The notes below the pieces were generated by a model. It did no database searches. It was not told the DNA's origin and saw only the letters and a program-made list of their open reading frames with translations. Below, piece after piece: positions 8,277-15,303 of a stretch of 64,000 nt of DNA (position 1 is the first letter of the stretch; every line of letters begins with the position of its first letter). Where the stretch lies: contig NZ_CP030840.1 in NCBI RefSeq assembly GCF_003330725.1, positions 5,704,001-5,768,000 of the forward strand, read 5' to 3'. Made by a program: the position numbers and the translations under genes. This DNA comes from Acidisarcina polymorpha (lineage in GTDB: Bacteria > Acidobacteriota > Terriglobia > Terriglobales > Acidobacteriaceae).

Positions 8277-9382
8277 GCGAGTACCTCTTCACAGATTTCA
8301 GTCAGCTGACTAGCTCGGTGTCGACATGTGTGACGCTCTAATACGGTCTTCAGGCCGCGTTCGGCCATTAGCCGCCGGCTCTCGGGATCATGGAGCATAG
8401 CATTTAGAGCATCGGTCATCTCATCACCATTTTTGACTGAGCAGAAGTCATGAGATCGAAAAAGGCCCTCCGTGTCATCCCAAGGAGCTGAAATAAGAGG
8501 AATGCCGCAAGCGAGCGCTTCAAAAACGCGGATCGTCGGGATACCCGTCATTGCTTTCACATAGTGCTGCCTGGGAATGTGGACCGTGAGCAACGACCTT
8601 GCATAGACAAGCGGGGCAGAGAGATTTGGAAGATATCCAGAATATTCCACGTGTGCATTCTGTAAAGCTCTTAGACCTGACTCGGGATAGCGGACTCCAT
8701 AAACGCGAAACCGCTTTGAGCCAAGCCTAGATGCGGGTTGTAGAAGAAACTCAGAGATTTCAGTGGAACGCTCTCCGTCGCCCCAATTACCGACCCATAC
8801 AACATCCAGACACTTATCAGGCATAGCATGCGGATAGAAAACTCTTGTGTCTGCAGCTTCGTGAAGTGTCCACACGCGCGAGAGTCCGAAGGCCTGCATA
8901 TAGATAGAACGCAGAGCCTCGCCGAACGCAATGACCCCGTCGAAACGGTCAATTTGGAACAGCTTTACTTGCTCAGGCGAGGAGGAGGCGCGATGATGAG
9001 TGTCGTGGAAGAGAAGACGGAAGCCGAGCCTGTCTCTGAGTTCAAGCAGAGAATGCGCCAGGGCAGGAGGGTTCCATTCATGAAGAACAACTATGTCGCA
9101 AGCACTGAGAGTAGTCTCCCGTGTAGCATCGCTTGTCCCAGATGGATATGTGCAAATGTTGAGCTCGGGGTAGGTCAAGGCGAAGTGAGTCAGTGATTCG
9201 GCGCCTAGCTGCTCGAGGGCCAGGTTGTCGATTGACCATTCATGCTCCGGCTCGAACACCGTGATTTCGTGTCCTAGCGAGCTCATCTCACGAAGTAGTC
9301 CTCGCAAAAAATGAGCATTACCATTGTTCCAATCTGAACGCAAAGAATGAGCAAAGTATGCGATGCGGAGCTTAGGCAACAC
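8273..9382 (-). CDS. CgeB-like glycosyltransferase, first copy
   Basis: About 369 residues. The N-terminal signature is LRIAYFAHSLRSDWNNGNA and the C-terminal donor block is TIRVFEALACGIPLISAPW. I chose the GTG at 9382, which gives an 11-bp overlap with the preceding GT4 gene and a GGGGA upstream; an ATG at 9436 is possible but would overlap that gene by 65 bp and adds 18 residues before the first Rossmann strand. It is the most divergent of the three copies: the second strand ends VFEPEHEW rather than FAEPD or FVEKD. Role and substrate are unknown; context points to sequential sugar addition to one glycan. Confidence 0.82.
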   Translation of the reverse strand: MLPKLRIAYFAHSLRSDWNNGNAHFLRGLLREMSSLGHEITVFEPEHEWSIDNLALEQLGAESLTHFALTYPELNICTYPSGTSDATRETTLSACDIVVLHEWNPPALAHSLLELRDRLGFRLLFHDTHHRASSSPEQVKLFQIDRFDGVIAFGEALRSIYMQAFGLSRVWTLHEAADTRVFYPHAMPDKCLDVVWVGNWGDGERSTEISEFLLQPASRLGSKRFRVYGVRYPESGLRALQNAHVEYSGYLPNLSAPLVYARSLLTVHIPRQHYVKAMTGIPTIRVFEALACGIPLISAPWDDTEGLFRSHDFCSVKNGDEMTDALNAMLHDPESRRLMAERGLKTVLERHTCRHRASQLTEICEEVLA

Positions 9383-10508
9383 AGAGGTCCCCTTCGGCGA
9401 TCCGGCTAATCGAAGATGCTGAGGAACCACGTGCAAGGAGGCTTCGGTAAATGCTCATGTACCCCGATGTCATTCGCTGAGCAGTCCAATGTTGAGCGCG
9501 GCGAAGGGATTGCTTTTGGCACCGGCGCAGTTCTTCTGGGTTCGAAATGAGCTCTTCTAACAAGAAGCTGAGAGTAGGTGCATCCGCAAAATAGCGTGCT
9601 GCATCGCCCCAGACCTCTCGCAGCGAGGGAATGTCATTCGCCAAGACGGCGCAGCCACAGAGCGCAGCCTCCAGAGGCGCCAGGCCAAATGGCTCATAGA
9701 TGGACGTGCAAAGATAGATTGAACTGGATCGAAATAGGGATAAGACTGCCTCCTCGGAGAGGGGACCGAGTGATGTGAACGTTTCGACCAGGCCTGGAAT
9801 GCCAGCTTCTCCGTAGCGCTGTTCGCCGGCGACAAAGATAGGCACCGAGGCCGGCAAGCTGGAAAGCAAGGAGAGGTTCTTTGCGGGGTCCCAGAGTCGG
9901 CCGACTGATACCGCCTGCATAGAACGAGCGGTGCTTCGCCGCCTTGACGAGATGGTGCGGCCATTCCCGACCACAAGGATGCGGCGTGGAACTTGGAAAG
10001 TCGAGGTCAGAGCGTCAAGCATCCAGCGAGTCGGAGCTACTAAGGTGTCAGCTGCAAGTAGCCCCTCTTGAACTAGTGTCTTATAGGTGGTTATCCATCG
10101 GCCGGGCTCAAGGGCTTCCGAGGTGCACGCCTTCGACCAACTGATCACATCACTGTGAGCGGTGACTAGCCTCGGTATACCGTGGGGAAATCTCCCAAAA
10201 CAATATTGGTTGCTGTGTAGAAGGTCAGCCCGAAACTCCCTGGCGACGCGCTGTAGTAAGGGGACGCCTAGCTCGTAAACGCATTCATTGTCCGACATCC
10301 ACTCGAGAGGAGTGTCTGAAAAATGGTATTCAAACAAAGCTGGGTGGCGGCCCGCAACGGTGTGGCACCATGCGAGCTGATCTTCAGAGGGCAGCCTGCC
10401 GAAGCTCACCAGCGCGACCGCAACCGATGCACGCAGCAGTCCCTCGGTTAGCTCCCGAGTGTAGGTCCATACCCCACCGATGGTGTCAGTGGTTAGCAGG
10501 ACACGCAT
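9372..10508 (-). CDS. Glycosyltransferase family 4 (GT-B)
   Basis: 378 residues. It begins MRVLLTTDTIGGVWTYT, where GGVW is the acceptor-side loop typical of GT4 enzymes. The C-terminal half has VSVGRLWDPAKNLSLL (start of the donor domain), then STSIYEPFGLAPLEAALCG, the E-x7-E motif that binds the nucleotide-sugar phosphate and ribose in this family. It overlaps the radical SAM gene by 16 bp at its start and the first CgeB gene at its end. The final 25 residues are serine-rich and variable. Likely cytoplasmic or membrane-peripheral; sugar specificity cannot be read from the sequence. Confidence 0.86.
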   Translation of the reverse strand: MRVLLTTDTIGGVWTYTRELTEGLLRASVAVALVSFGRLPSEDQLAWCHTVAGRHPALFEYHFSDTPLEWMSDNECVYELGVPLLQRVAREFRADLLHSNQYCFGRFPHGIPRLVTAHSDVISWSKACTSEALEPGRWITTYKTLVQEGLLAADTLVAPTRWMLDALTSTFQVPRRILVVGNGRTISSRRRSTARSMQAVSVGRLWDPAKNLSLLSSLPASVPIFVAGEQRYGEAGIPGLVETFTSLGPLSEEAVLSLFRSSSIYLCTSIYEPFGLAPLEAALCGCAVLANDIPSLREVWGDAARYFADAPTLSFLLEELISNPEELRRCQKQSLRRAQHWTAQRMTSGYMSIYRSLLARGSSASSISRIAEGDLCVA

Positions 10509-11800
10509 TCAAGCTCCCTAAGAGGCTTAGGCTGTTGTTCCTGTATGTCACTAAAGGACCTGTTGAAGAGGTTGAGGTAGTAGTCATGTGCTCGCTCCCA
10601 CGCCTGATCGTCGGGTTGAGCACCGAAAGTGGATACATACTCCGGGCTTCCGGGGAAAGGAAACATGGGAACTGGTTCACTCACCCAGACGCCTTCGGCT
10701 TTGAGCCGGGCCTGCCACGTGGCCACCGTCGTTGGATCGTCCTCAGGTGTTTTGATAAGGTTCGCCTGTACCCATGGAATTCGTTGCCGCGCATAAATCA
10801 ACAATTCTCCAATTCGATCGGTAGAGAGGCGGCAATTCTTATTCATGGCATCACGGCCGGCTTCGGTGAGAGATTCCACTCCGCACTCAAAGGAGACGCA
10901 GTGTGCTTTAGCAAGGAGATCGAGTGACTGCTCATCCCATAGATCGACCCGCGATTGAAAGCCGATGGAGACCGGACGTTGGGAGATCTCTTCCAGTAGT
11001 GTCCTCACTTGTTTTCCTACACCGAATATCTCATCAATAAAGTAGATGTAATCGACTCCTCGACCGATAAGTTGATCTATCTCGGAGAGAACGGAACTCA
11101 GGCTGCGTTCGCGGTACTTATTGCGAAATAGGGTCTTGTTACAGAAAGTACAGGAGTATGGACAGCCCCGGGCGAACTCCACCTCGGCACCACGTGTGAG
11201 ATGATCAGCCCCATTTCCCGGGAAAATATGGTGTTTGTGGAGGTGTCTCTCAACTGGATAATCCGAGTAGTCAAGCGTTTGTAAGGCACTCATATCCACA
11301 GTACCTAAACCCGGAGAGATGCGAAAAGAGCCGCTGGGATCTCGCCAGCAGCAGCCCGGAATGAGCTCCCACGGCATGTTCGCCAGTTGTGGCAGAGTCT
11401 CATCCGGTTCGCCGCGCAGGACGATGTCGCAACCGGTCTTGTCCATGGTGGCACGGGGTGTGACAGAGCCGTGTGGACCGATAACAACTGTTTGTGACGG
11501 TCGATCTAGTCCTAAGATCCATTCGCGGACCAGTCTTAGTTCTGGCTGCGGACAACGCCAGAAGAGATAGGAAGGCGCCGAGGGTATCACAAGAAAGTCT
11601 TCTTGAAATGCATCTAGAGCGGCTTTACACTCCTCGATAGAGATCTCTAACATCCATGCATCTAGTAGTAAGACCTCGTGTCCGGCTTTGCGTAGAAAGT
11701 TTCTCGCGGACAGTAGCTCAAGAGGGAAGTGAGGTTCACGGCAACCAAAGTAAGTCGAACCTTCGAAGCTCCAAAGAGGATTGATAAGGGCATACTTCAT
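10493..11800 (-). CDS. B12-binding-type radical SAM protein
   Basis: 435 residues. The radical SAM cluster is C213-x3-C217-x2-C220 (ARGCPYSCTFC), followed by FIDEIFGVG, the region that normally helps bind SAM. Residues 1-140 resemble the Rossmann-like cobalamin-binding domain of class B radical SAM enzymes (LSARNFLRKAGHEVLLLDAW), but the DxHxxG motif that would supply a histidine ligand to cobalt is absent. The protein ends ELECVSC, giving two extra cysteines at the tail. Class B enzymes often methylate unactivated carbons or rearrange substrates; in a sugar cluster the target is probably a sugar. I recall an NCBI 'B12_rSAM_oligo' family for such proteins, to be verified. It overlaps its neighbours by 4 and 16 bp. 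Confidence 0.87.
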   Translation of the reverse strand: MKYALINPLWSFEGSTYFGCREPHFPLELLSARNFLRKAGHEVLLLDAWMLEISIEECKAALDAFQEDFLVIPSAPSYLFWRCPQPELRLVREWILGLDRPSQTVVIGPHGSVTPRATMDKTGCDIVLRGEPDETLPQLANMPWELIPGCCWRDPSGSFRISPGLGTVDMSALQTLDYSDYPVERHLHKHHIFPGNGADHLTRGAEVEFARGCPYSCTFCNKTLFRNKYRERSLSSVLSEIDQLIGRGVDYIYFIDEIFGVGKQVRTLLEEISQRPVSIGFQSRVDLWDEQSLDLLAKAHCVSFECGVESLTEAGRDAMNKNCRLSTDRIGELLIYARQRIPWVQANLIKTPEDDPTTVATWQARLKAEGVWVSEPVPMFPFPGSPEYVSTFGAQPDDQAWERAHDYYLNLFNRSFSDIQEQQPKPLRELECVSC

Positions 11801-12891
11801 GCGACTTCCTCATGCAGTAATGAGACCTGTTCAGTGCTGAAACGATGAGACTCCAGCATGGGGCGGTTATCTAACCAAAAGTTGTGGAGCGACTCGACTG
11901 TCCTTTCAAGCGAGTACCTTGCACTCCAGCCAGTGTGGAGAGACAGCTTGCCCGTATCGGAGATATAAAGTGGTTGATCCCCAGGACGGACATTGGAATA
12001 GCGAACCTGGGGAGTCATACCGGTTTGCTTCTCTATCAATTGCAGAAGCTCCAGTATAGATGTCGAACGACCTGGTCCGCCGCCGAGGTTATAAACCCCA
12101 CCTGCAACGCGCTCGCGGCAGGCATGGACAGATAACATTGCATCGACAAGATCGTAGACGTGGAGGACATCCCGAACCTGTCGTCCATCACCATAGATAG
12201 TTATAGCTCTTCCCTCTAAGGCAGAGTAGAGAAAGTGGGCCACCCAGCCCTGGTCCTCGGTCCCGAATTGACGTGGTCCAGCGATGCACGACATTCTAAA
12301 TACCACTGTCGGGATCTGATAGATCCGCGCGTAGTCGCGCACATATTGATCGGCCGCACCTTTCGAGCAGCCGTAGGGAGAGTGGAAATCGAGGAGTTCG
12401 GTTTCTTGAACTCCAGCAAACGCAGGATCCGCGGCGTGATAGCGCAGAGCTGAGGCCGCTACCGGAACTCCCTCAAGCGAACCATAGACTTTATTTGTAG
12501 AAGTGAAGAGAACGAACGGGCGCCGACCCGACTGCCGAGCTGCCTCAAGGACATTGAAGGTGCCAATGGCATTTACTTCGAAGTCTTCCCGTGGTGCGGC
12601 TACGGATGTAGTTACTGCGACCTGGGCGGCAAAGTGGTAGATTTCATCGGCATGCTGGGCCGCCTCCCAGACTGCCCGGGCATCTCGCACGTCATTCTCA
12701 ATGAACTCAAGTTGTTTATTACCTGGCAAAGAGTAGAGCCAGCGAAGATTATCGTGTGCCCCTTGTCGCGACAAGTTGTCATAGACACATACTTGCGTAT
12801 CGGCCCGTTGAAGTAGGCGCTCCACTAGATTGGAGCCGATGAAACCTGCGCCGCCGATGACGAGTATCTTCCGGCCGTTGGTTGTGCTCAT
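11797..12891 (-). CDS. NAD-dependent NDP-sugar epimerase (CDP-paratose 2-epimerase-like)
   Basis: 364 residues, extended SDR fold. NAD-binding GGAGFIGSNL is at residues 13-22, the catalytic pair is Y173-x3-K177 (SPYGCSKGAA), and TSTNKVYG precedes it where the active-site Ser/Thr lies. The TNKVYG stretch and the long insertion before the YxxxK are typical of CDP-paratose/CDP-tyvelose 2-epimerase-like enzymes. The start ATG at 12891 has AAAGGA upstream; a more distal start would overlap the preceding gene. It shares a 4-bp overlap with the radical SAM gene. It probably supplies a modified nucleotide sugar to the cassette's transferases; the exact sugar is not determined. Confidence 0.85.
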   Translation of the reverse strand: MSTTNGRKILVIGGAGFIGSNLVERLLQRADTQVCVYDNLSRQGAHDNLRWLYSLPGNKQLEFIENDVRDARAVWEAAQHADEIYHFAAQVAVTTSVAAPREDFEVNAIGTFNVLEAARQSGRRPFVLFTSTNKVYGSLEGVPVAASALRYHAADPAFAGVQETELLDFHSPYGCSKGAADQYVRDYARIYQIPTVVFRMSCIAGPRQFGTEDQGWVAHFLYSALEGRAITIYGDGRQVRDVLHVYDLVDAMLSVHACRERVAGGVYNLGGGPGRSTSILELLQLIEKQTGMTPQVRYSNVRPGDQPLYISDTGKLSLHTGWSARYSLERTVESLHNFWLDNRPMLESHRFSTEQVSLLHEEVA

Positions 12892-12934
12892 TGCTAGTTG
12901 TCCTTTCCAGTCAACCCGGCGGTCACCTGGCTCC

Positions 12935-14053
12935 TTAGGCCGTGAGTCCGTATGCACTCAGCTCGCGCAACATGGTGTCAGCCTTGTCAACTGCGTTTTG
13001 CTCGGCCAGCCATGTGGCCAATTCGACAAAGCCTTCTTGATGAGATATGCGAGGCTCATAGCTCAGGAGACTACGTGCTTTGGAGATGTCAGCATAACAA
13101 TGACGGATGTCGCCTGCACGGTATTTGTGTGTAATTACAGGCTCCATAGTCTTGCCGAGGGCAGCGGACAGGATTTCAGCAATGCGGCGTATGGTGATGG
13201 GGTGGCCGCTGCCGATGTTGATCACTTCGCCGTTCGACTGGGGGCTGTCCATTGCCAGCATATTGGCCTGAACAATGTCATGGACGCTAACGAAATCGCG
13301 CATCTGCTCGCCGTCCTCGAAGACCAACGGCGCCTGGTTGTTTATCAGACGTGATGAAAATATAGCGGCTACGCCAGTGTAGGGATTGGAAAGCGCCTGG
13401 CGAGTTCCGTAGATATTGAAAAAGCGAAGTGCGGTTACCGGTAGACCATAAGTGCGACCATAAATGAGGCAAAGCTCTTCTTGATCTCGTTTCGAGAGCG
13501 CGTAAATAGAATTGATTTCAGACGGCTTAGTCTCGGCAGTGGGAAGCGGCCTCAATATTCCGTTGCATAGTGCGCACTGAAGGTCCCAATGTGCTGCCTT
13601 CAGTTGGGCGAGTGGCCGCACTTGAGGGTTAGCGTTGTGACCGCACTGTGAGCACTGATAGCGGCCTTCTCCATAGATAGACATCGAGGAGGCTACAACG
13701 AGCTTGTCGGGCGCCAGGCGGGCGTCGAGTATCGCCTGGAGTAACTCCGCCGTACCCTGAGTATTGATGCTCATGTATCGGCTAATTTCGTACATCGATT
13801 GACCCACGCCTACGGTGGCGGCAAAGTGAAAAATGACGTCTACGCCCTTTAATGCAGTTCTCAACAGGTTAGGATCACGGATATCACCGACGATTAGTTC
13901 GACTTCCTTCGACAGATAAGAGGGTGGGTGGTCTCCATGGACCTGAGGTGTGATGTCATCAAGAACTCTTACGCGATGACCGGAACGTAACAGACCGTCG
14001 GCCAAATGCGACCCCACAAATCCTGCGCCTCCAGTAATCAGTACTTGTTTCAC
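12935..14053 (-). CDS. NAD-dependent NDP-sugar epimerase with zinc-ribbon insertion (dTDP-L-rhamnose 4-epimerase-like)
   Basis: 372 residues, extended SDR. GGAGFVGSHL is at residues 8-17, and Y184-x3-K188 (IYALSKRD) is the catalytic pair with S123/S125 before it. Between them is an insertion with two CxxC knuckles, C134-C137 (CSQCG) and C160-C163 (CALC), a zinc-ribbon-like insertion I associate with dTDP-L-rhamnose 4-epimerases that make 6-deoxy-L-talose. The active site is otherwise intact. It lies 43 bp upstream of the second epimerase and 22 bp downstream of the glycosidase-like gene. A 6-deoxy-hexose in the final glycan is therefore plausible. Confidence 0.85.
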   Translation of the reverse strand: MKQVLITGGAGFVGSHLADGLLRSGHRVRVLDDITPQVHGDHPPSYLSKEVELIVGDIRDPNLLRTALKGVDVIFHFAATVGVGQSMYEISRYMSINTQGTAELLQAILDARLAPDKLVVASSMSIYGEGRYQCSQCGHNANPQVRPLAQLKAAHWDLQCALCNGILRPLPTAETKPSEINSIYALSKRDQEELCLIYGRTYGLPVTALRFFNIYGTRQALSNPYTGVAAIFSSRLINNQAPLVFEDGEQMRDFVSVHDIVQANMLAMDSPQSNGEVINIGSGHPITIRRIAEILSAALGKTMEPVITHKYRAGDIRHCYADISKARSLLSYEPRISHQEGFVELATWLAEQNAVDKADTMLRELSAYGLTA

Positions 14054-14075
14054 GATATCTCCTGTTGTTCTCGGT

Positions 14076-15011
14076 TCATAGTGAGGAGGCTCCGACTTCC
14101 TGCATCACTCCAGCATCGCTACTCGCAGTTTGTGCGTAGCGCGAGACTACCCAAGCTGCAAAATCAGCGAACTGCTGATTGTCTTTCGGCGGACTGGTAT
14201 GGTGTTCCTCCAAGCCGAGATGGGCGGGCGTGAAGCAGACTGTAACTGCCACTTGGAAGGGCCGCAGCGCTTCCATCTGCCGGTCGAACCATTCGACTGC
14301 ATTCGGCCGGAAGGAATCAGCCCAGCTGATGCCTGTCCGGAGATAGCGGACTCCATGGTTTGACATCCACGAGGTCGCCTCATCGAGGCGAGGATCTTCG
14401 AAGTGGAACCACTGGCAGAGGCCCACGCTGCCGTCGCCGGGAAATAGATCCACCGCGGGTTTGGGTGTGCCGTCGGCGCGGATGAGTCCGAGGTAATAGT
14501 GGCGATAGTAAGAGGAGCCTTCCGCTTCCTTGTGGCGAGTTTCGGCGGCCCAGGTTGGTGGAAGATCGAAGAGGCTGTACCAATGCAGTCGATCCGCTGA
14601 TTCTCCTATTAGCTCAATGGTTCGTTGAAAGCCGAATGCCTGCACCTCCTCGGCGCCGAAAGAAGAGGCCCCAACTTCTGTGACCCATATTGGTTTGCCG
14701 GTGATCCGCCGTGCCTCCGCAATTCTTGATGGCCATTCGGTCAGTTGCCAATGATTCCAATCGAGGGGGAAACCGTGGACACCGACGGCGTCAACGTACT
14801 CAATAACGCCATACGATGTCATCAATCGAAGGAAGTCGCAATCACATGCCGACACGCCACCGAGGACGATCGGGAGTGACGGGCGAATTGCGCGGATGGC
14901 GGATGCCGTGGCCTTCACCATATCGGAGAAGCGCAACCAACCGGGATCCAAGTGATAGTTCCAGTGAGATAGGTTGTTCGGCTCATTCCATAGAACGACC
15001 GCTTCAATCAT
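14076..15011 (-). CDS. GH-A clan glycosidase-like protein, apparently circularly permuted
   Basis: 311 residues. It starts abruptly with MIEAVVLWNEPNNLSHW: NEP with E10 is the strand-4 acid/base motif of clan GH-A (beta-xylosidase/GH39-like) barrels, normally found about 150 residues into the protein. The nucleophile-like glutamate follows in IWVTEVGAS (E112), with VGVHGFPL between. Residues 198-294 then read like the first half of such a barrel (HGVRYLRTGISWADSF, VTVCFTPAHLG, DFAAWVVSRYA), so the order of the halves seems exchanged. The ATG at 15011 has GAGGA 7 nt upstream; a TTG at 15071 is weaker. No signal peptide is seen. It is the first gene of the operon and may trim or transfer a glycan in the cytoplasm. 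Confidence 0.75.
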   Translation of the reverse strand: MIEAVVLWNEPNNLSHWNYHLDPGWLRFSDMVKATASAIRAIRPSLPIVLGGVSACDCDFLRLMTSYGVIEYVDAVGVHGFPLDWNHWQLTEWPSRIAEARRITGKPIWVTEVGASSFGAEEVQAFGFQRTIELIGESADRLHWYSLFDLPPTWAAETRHKEAEGSSYYRHYYLGLIRADGTPKPAVDLFPGDGSVGLCQWFHFEDPRLDEATSWMSNHGVRYLRTGISWADSFRPNAVEWFDRQMEALRPFQVAVTVCFTPAHLGLEEHHTSPPKDNQQFADFAAWVVSRYAQTASSDAGVMQEVGASSL

Positions 15012-15303
15012 CAACAAGTCCTCGAGGGATGTGATCCAGTAATGAAGTGCAACGCGCGAATATGCAATCAAGCATTAACGGGATAATGATGATCCCGTTC
15101 ATTTTAGCCATAGGAAGGTACAAAGAAGCTGTTGGTTGCTTGCACATCTTTATTACATTGCAAGAAAGAGTTGAAGAAGATCAACTGCTACGAATTGGTT
15201 TCATGGCATTCATGTTAAAGATGCTTCAAGGAGACAGGCGGTTGGATGCAGTAGCAGCTGGACATAGTAAATGATGGGTAAAGAGCTGAGGGGCGTTGAT
15301 GCT
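15012..15303. other. Intergenic region upstream of the oligosaccharide operon
   Basis: No credible gene lies in these 292 bases; the possible 75-codon plus-strand frame at 15047 has no ribosome site and no resemblance to known proteins. The region must hold the promoter of the eight-gene minus-strand operon. It contains two inverted repeats: AACGGGAT/ATCCCGTT (15077-15099) and AGTTGA/TCAACT (15169-15186). Confidence 0.6.
15077..15099. repeat. Inverted repeat upstream of the oligosaccharide operon
   Basis: A perfect 8-bp inverted repeat, AACGGGAT (15077-15084) and ATCCCGTT (15092-15099), with a 7-bp spacer. It lies 66-88 bp upstream of the first codon of the operon, a suitable place for an operator. 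On the plus strand it is followed by CATTTTA, so a weak terminator is the alternative, though no plus-strand gene precedes it. Confidence 0.55.

Noticed and set aside
15047-15274. 75-codon plus-strand frame upstream of recQ
   Set aside because: No ribosome site and no known relatives; the region is more likely the promoter of the minus-strand operon.
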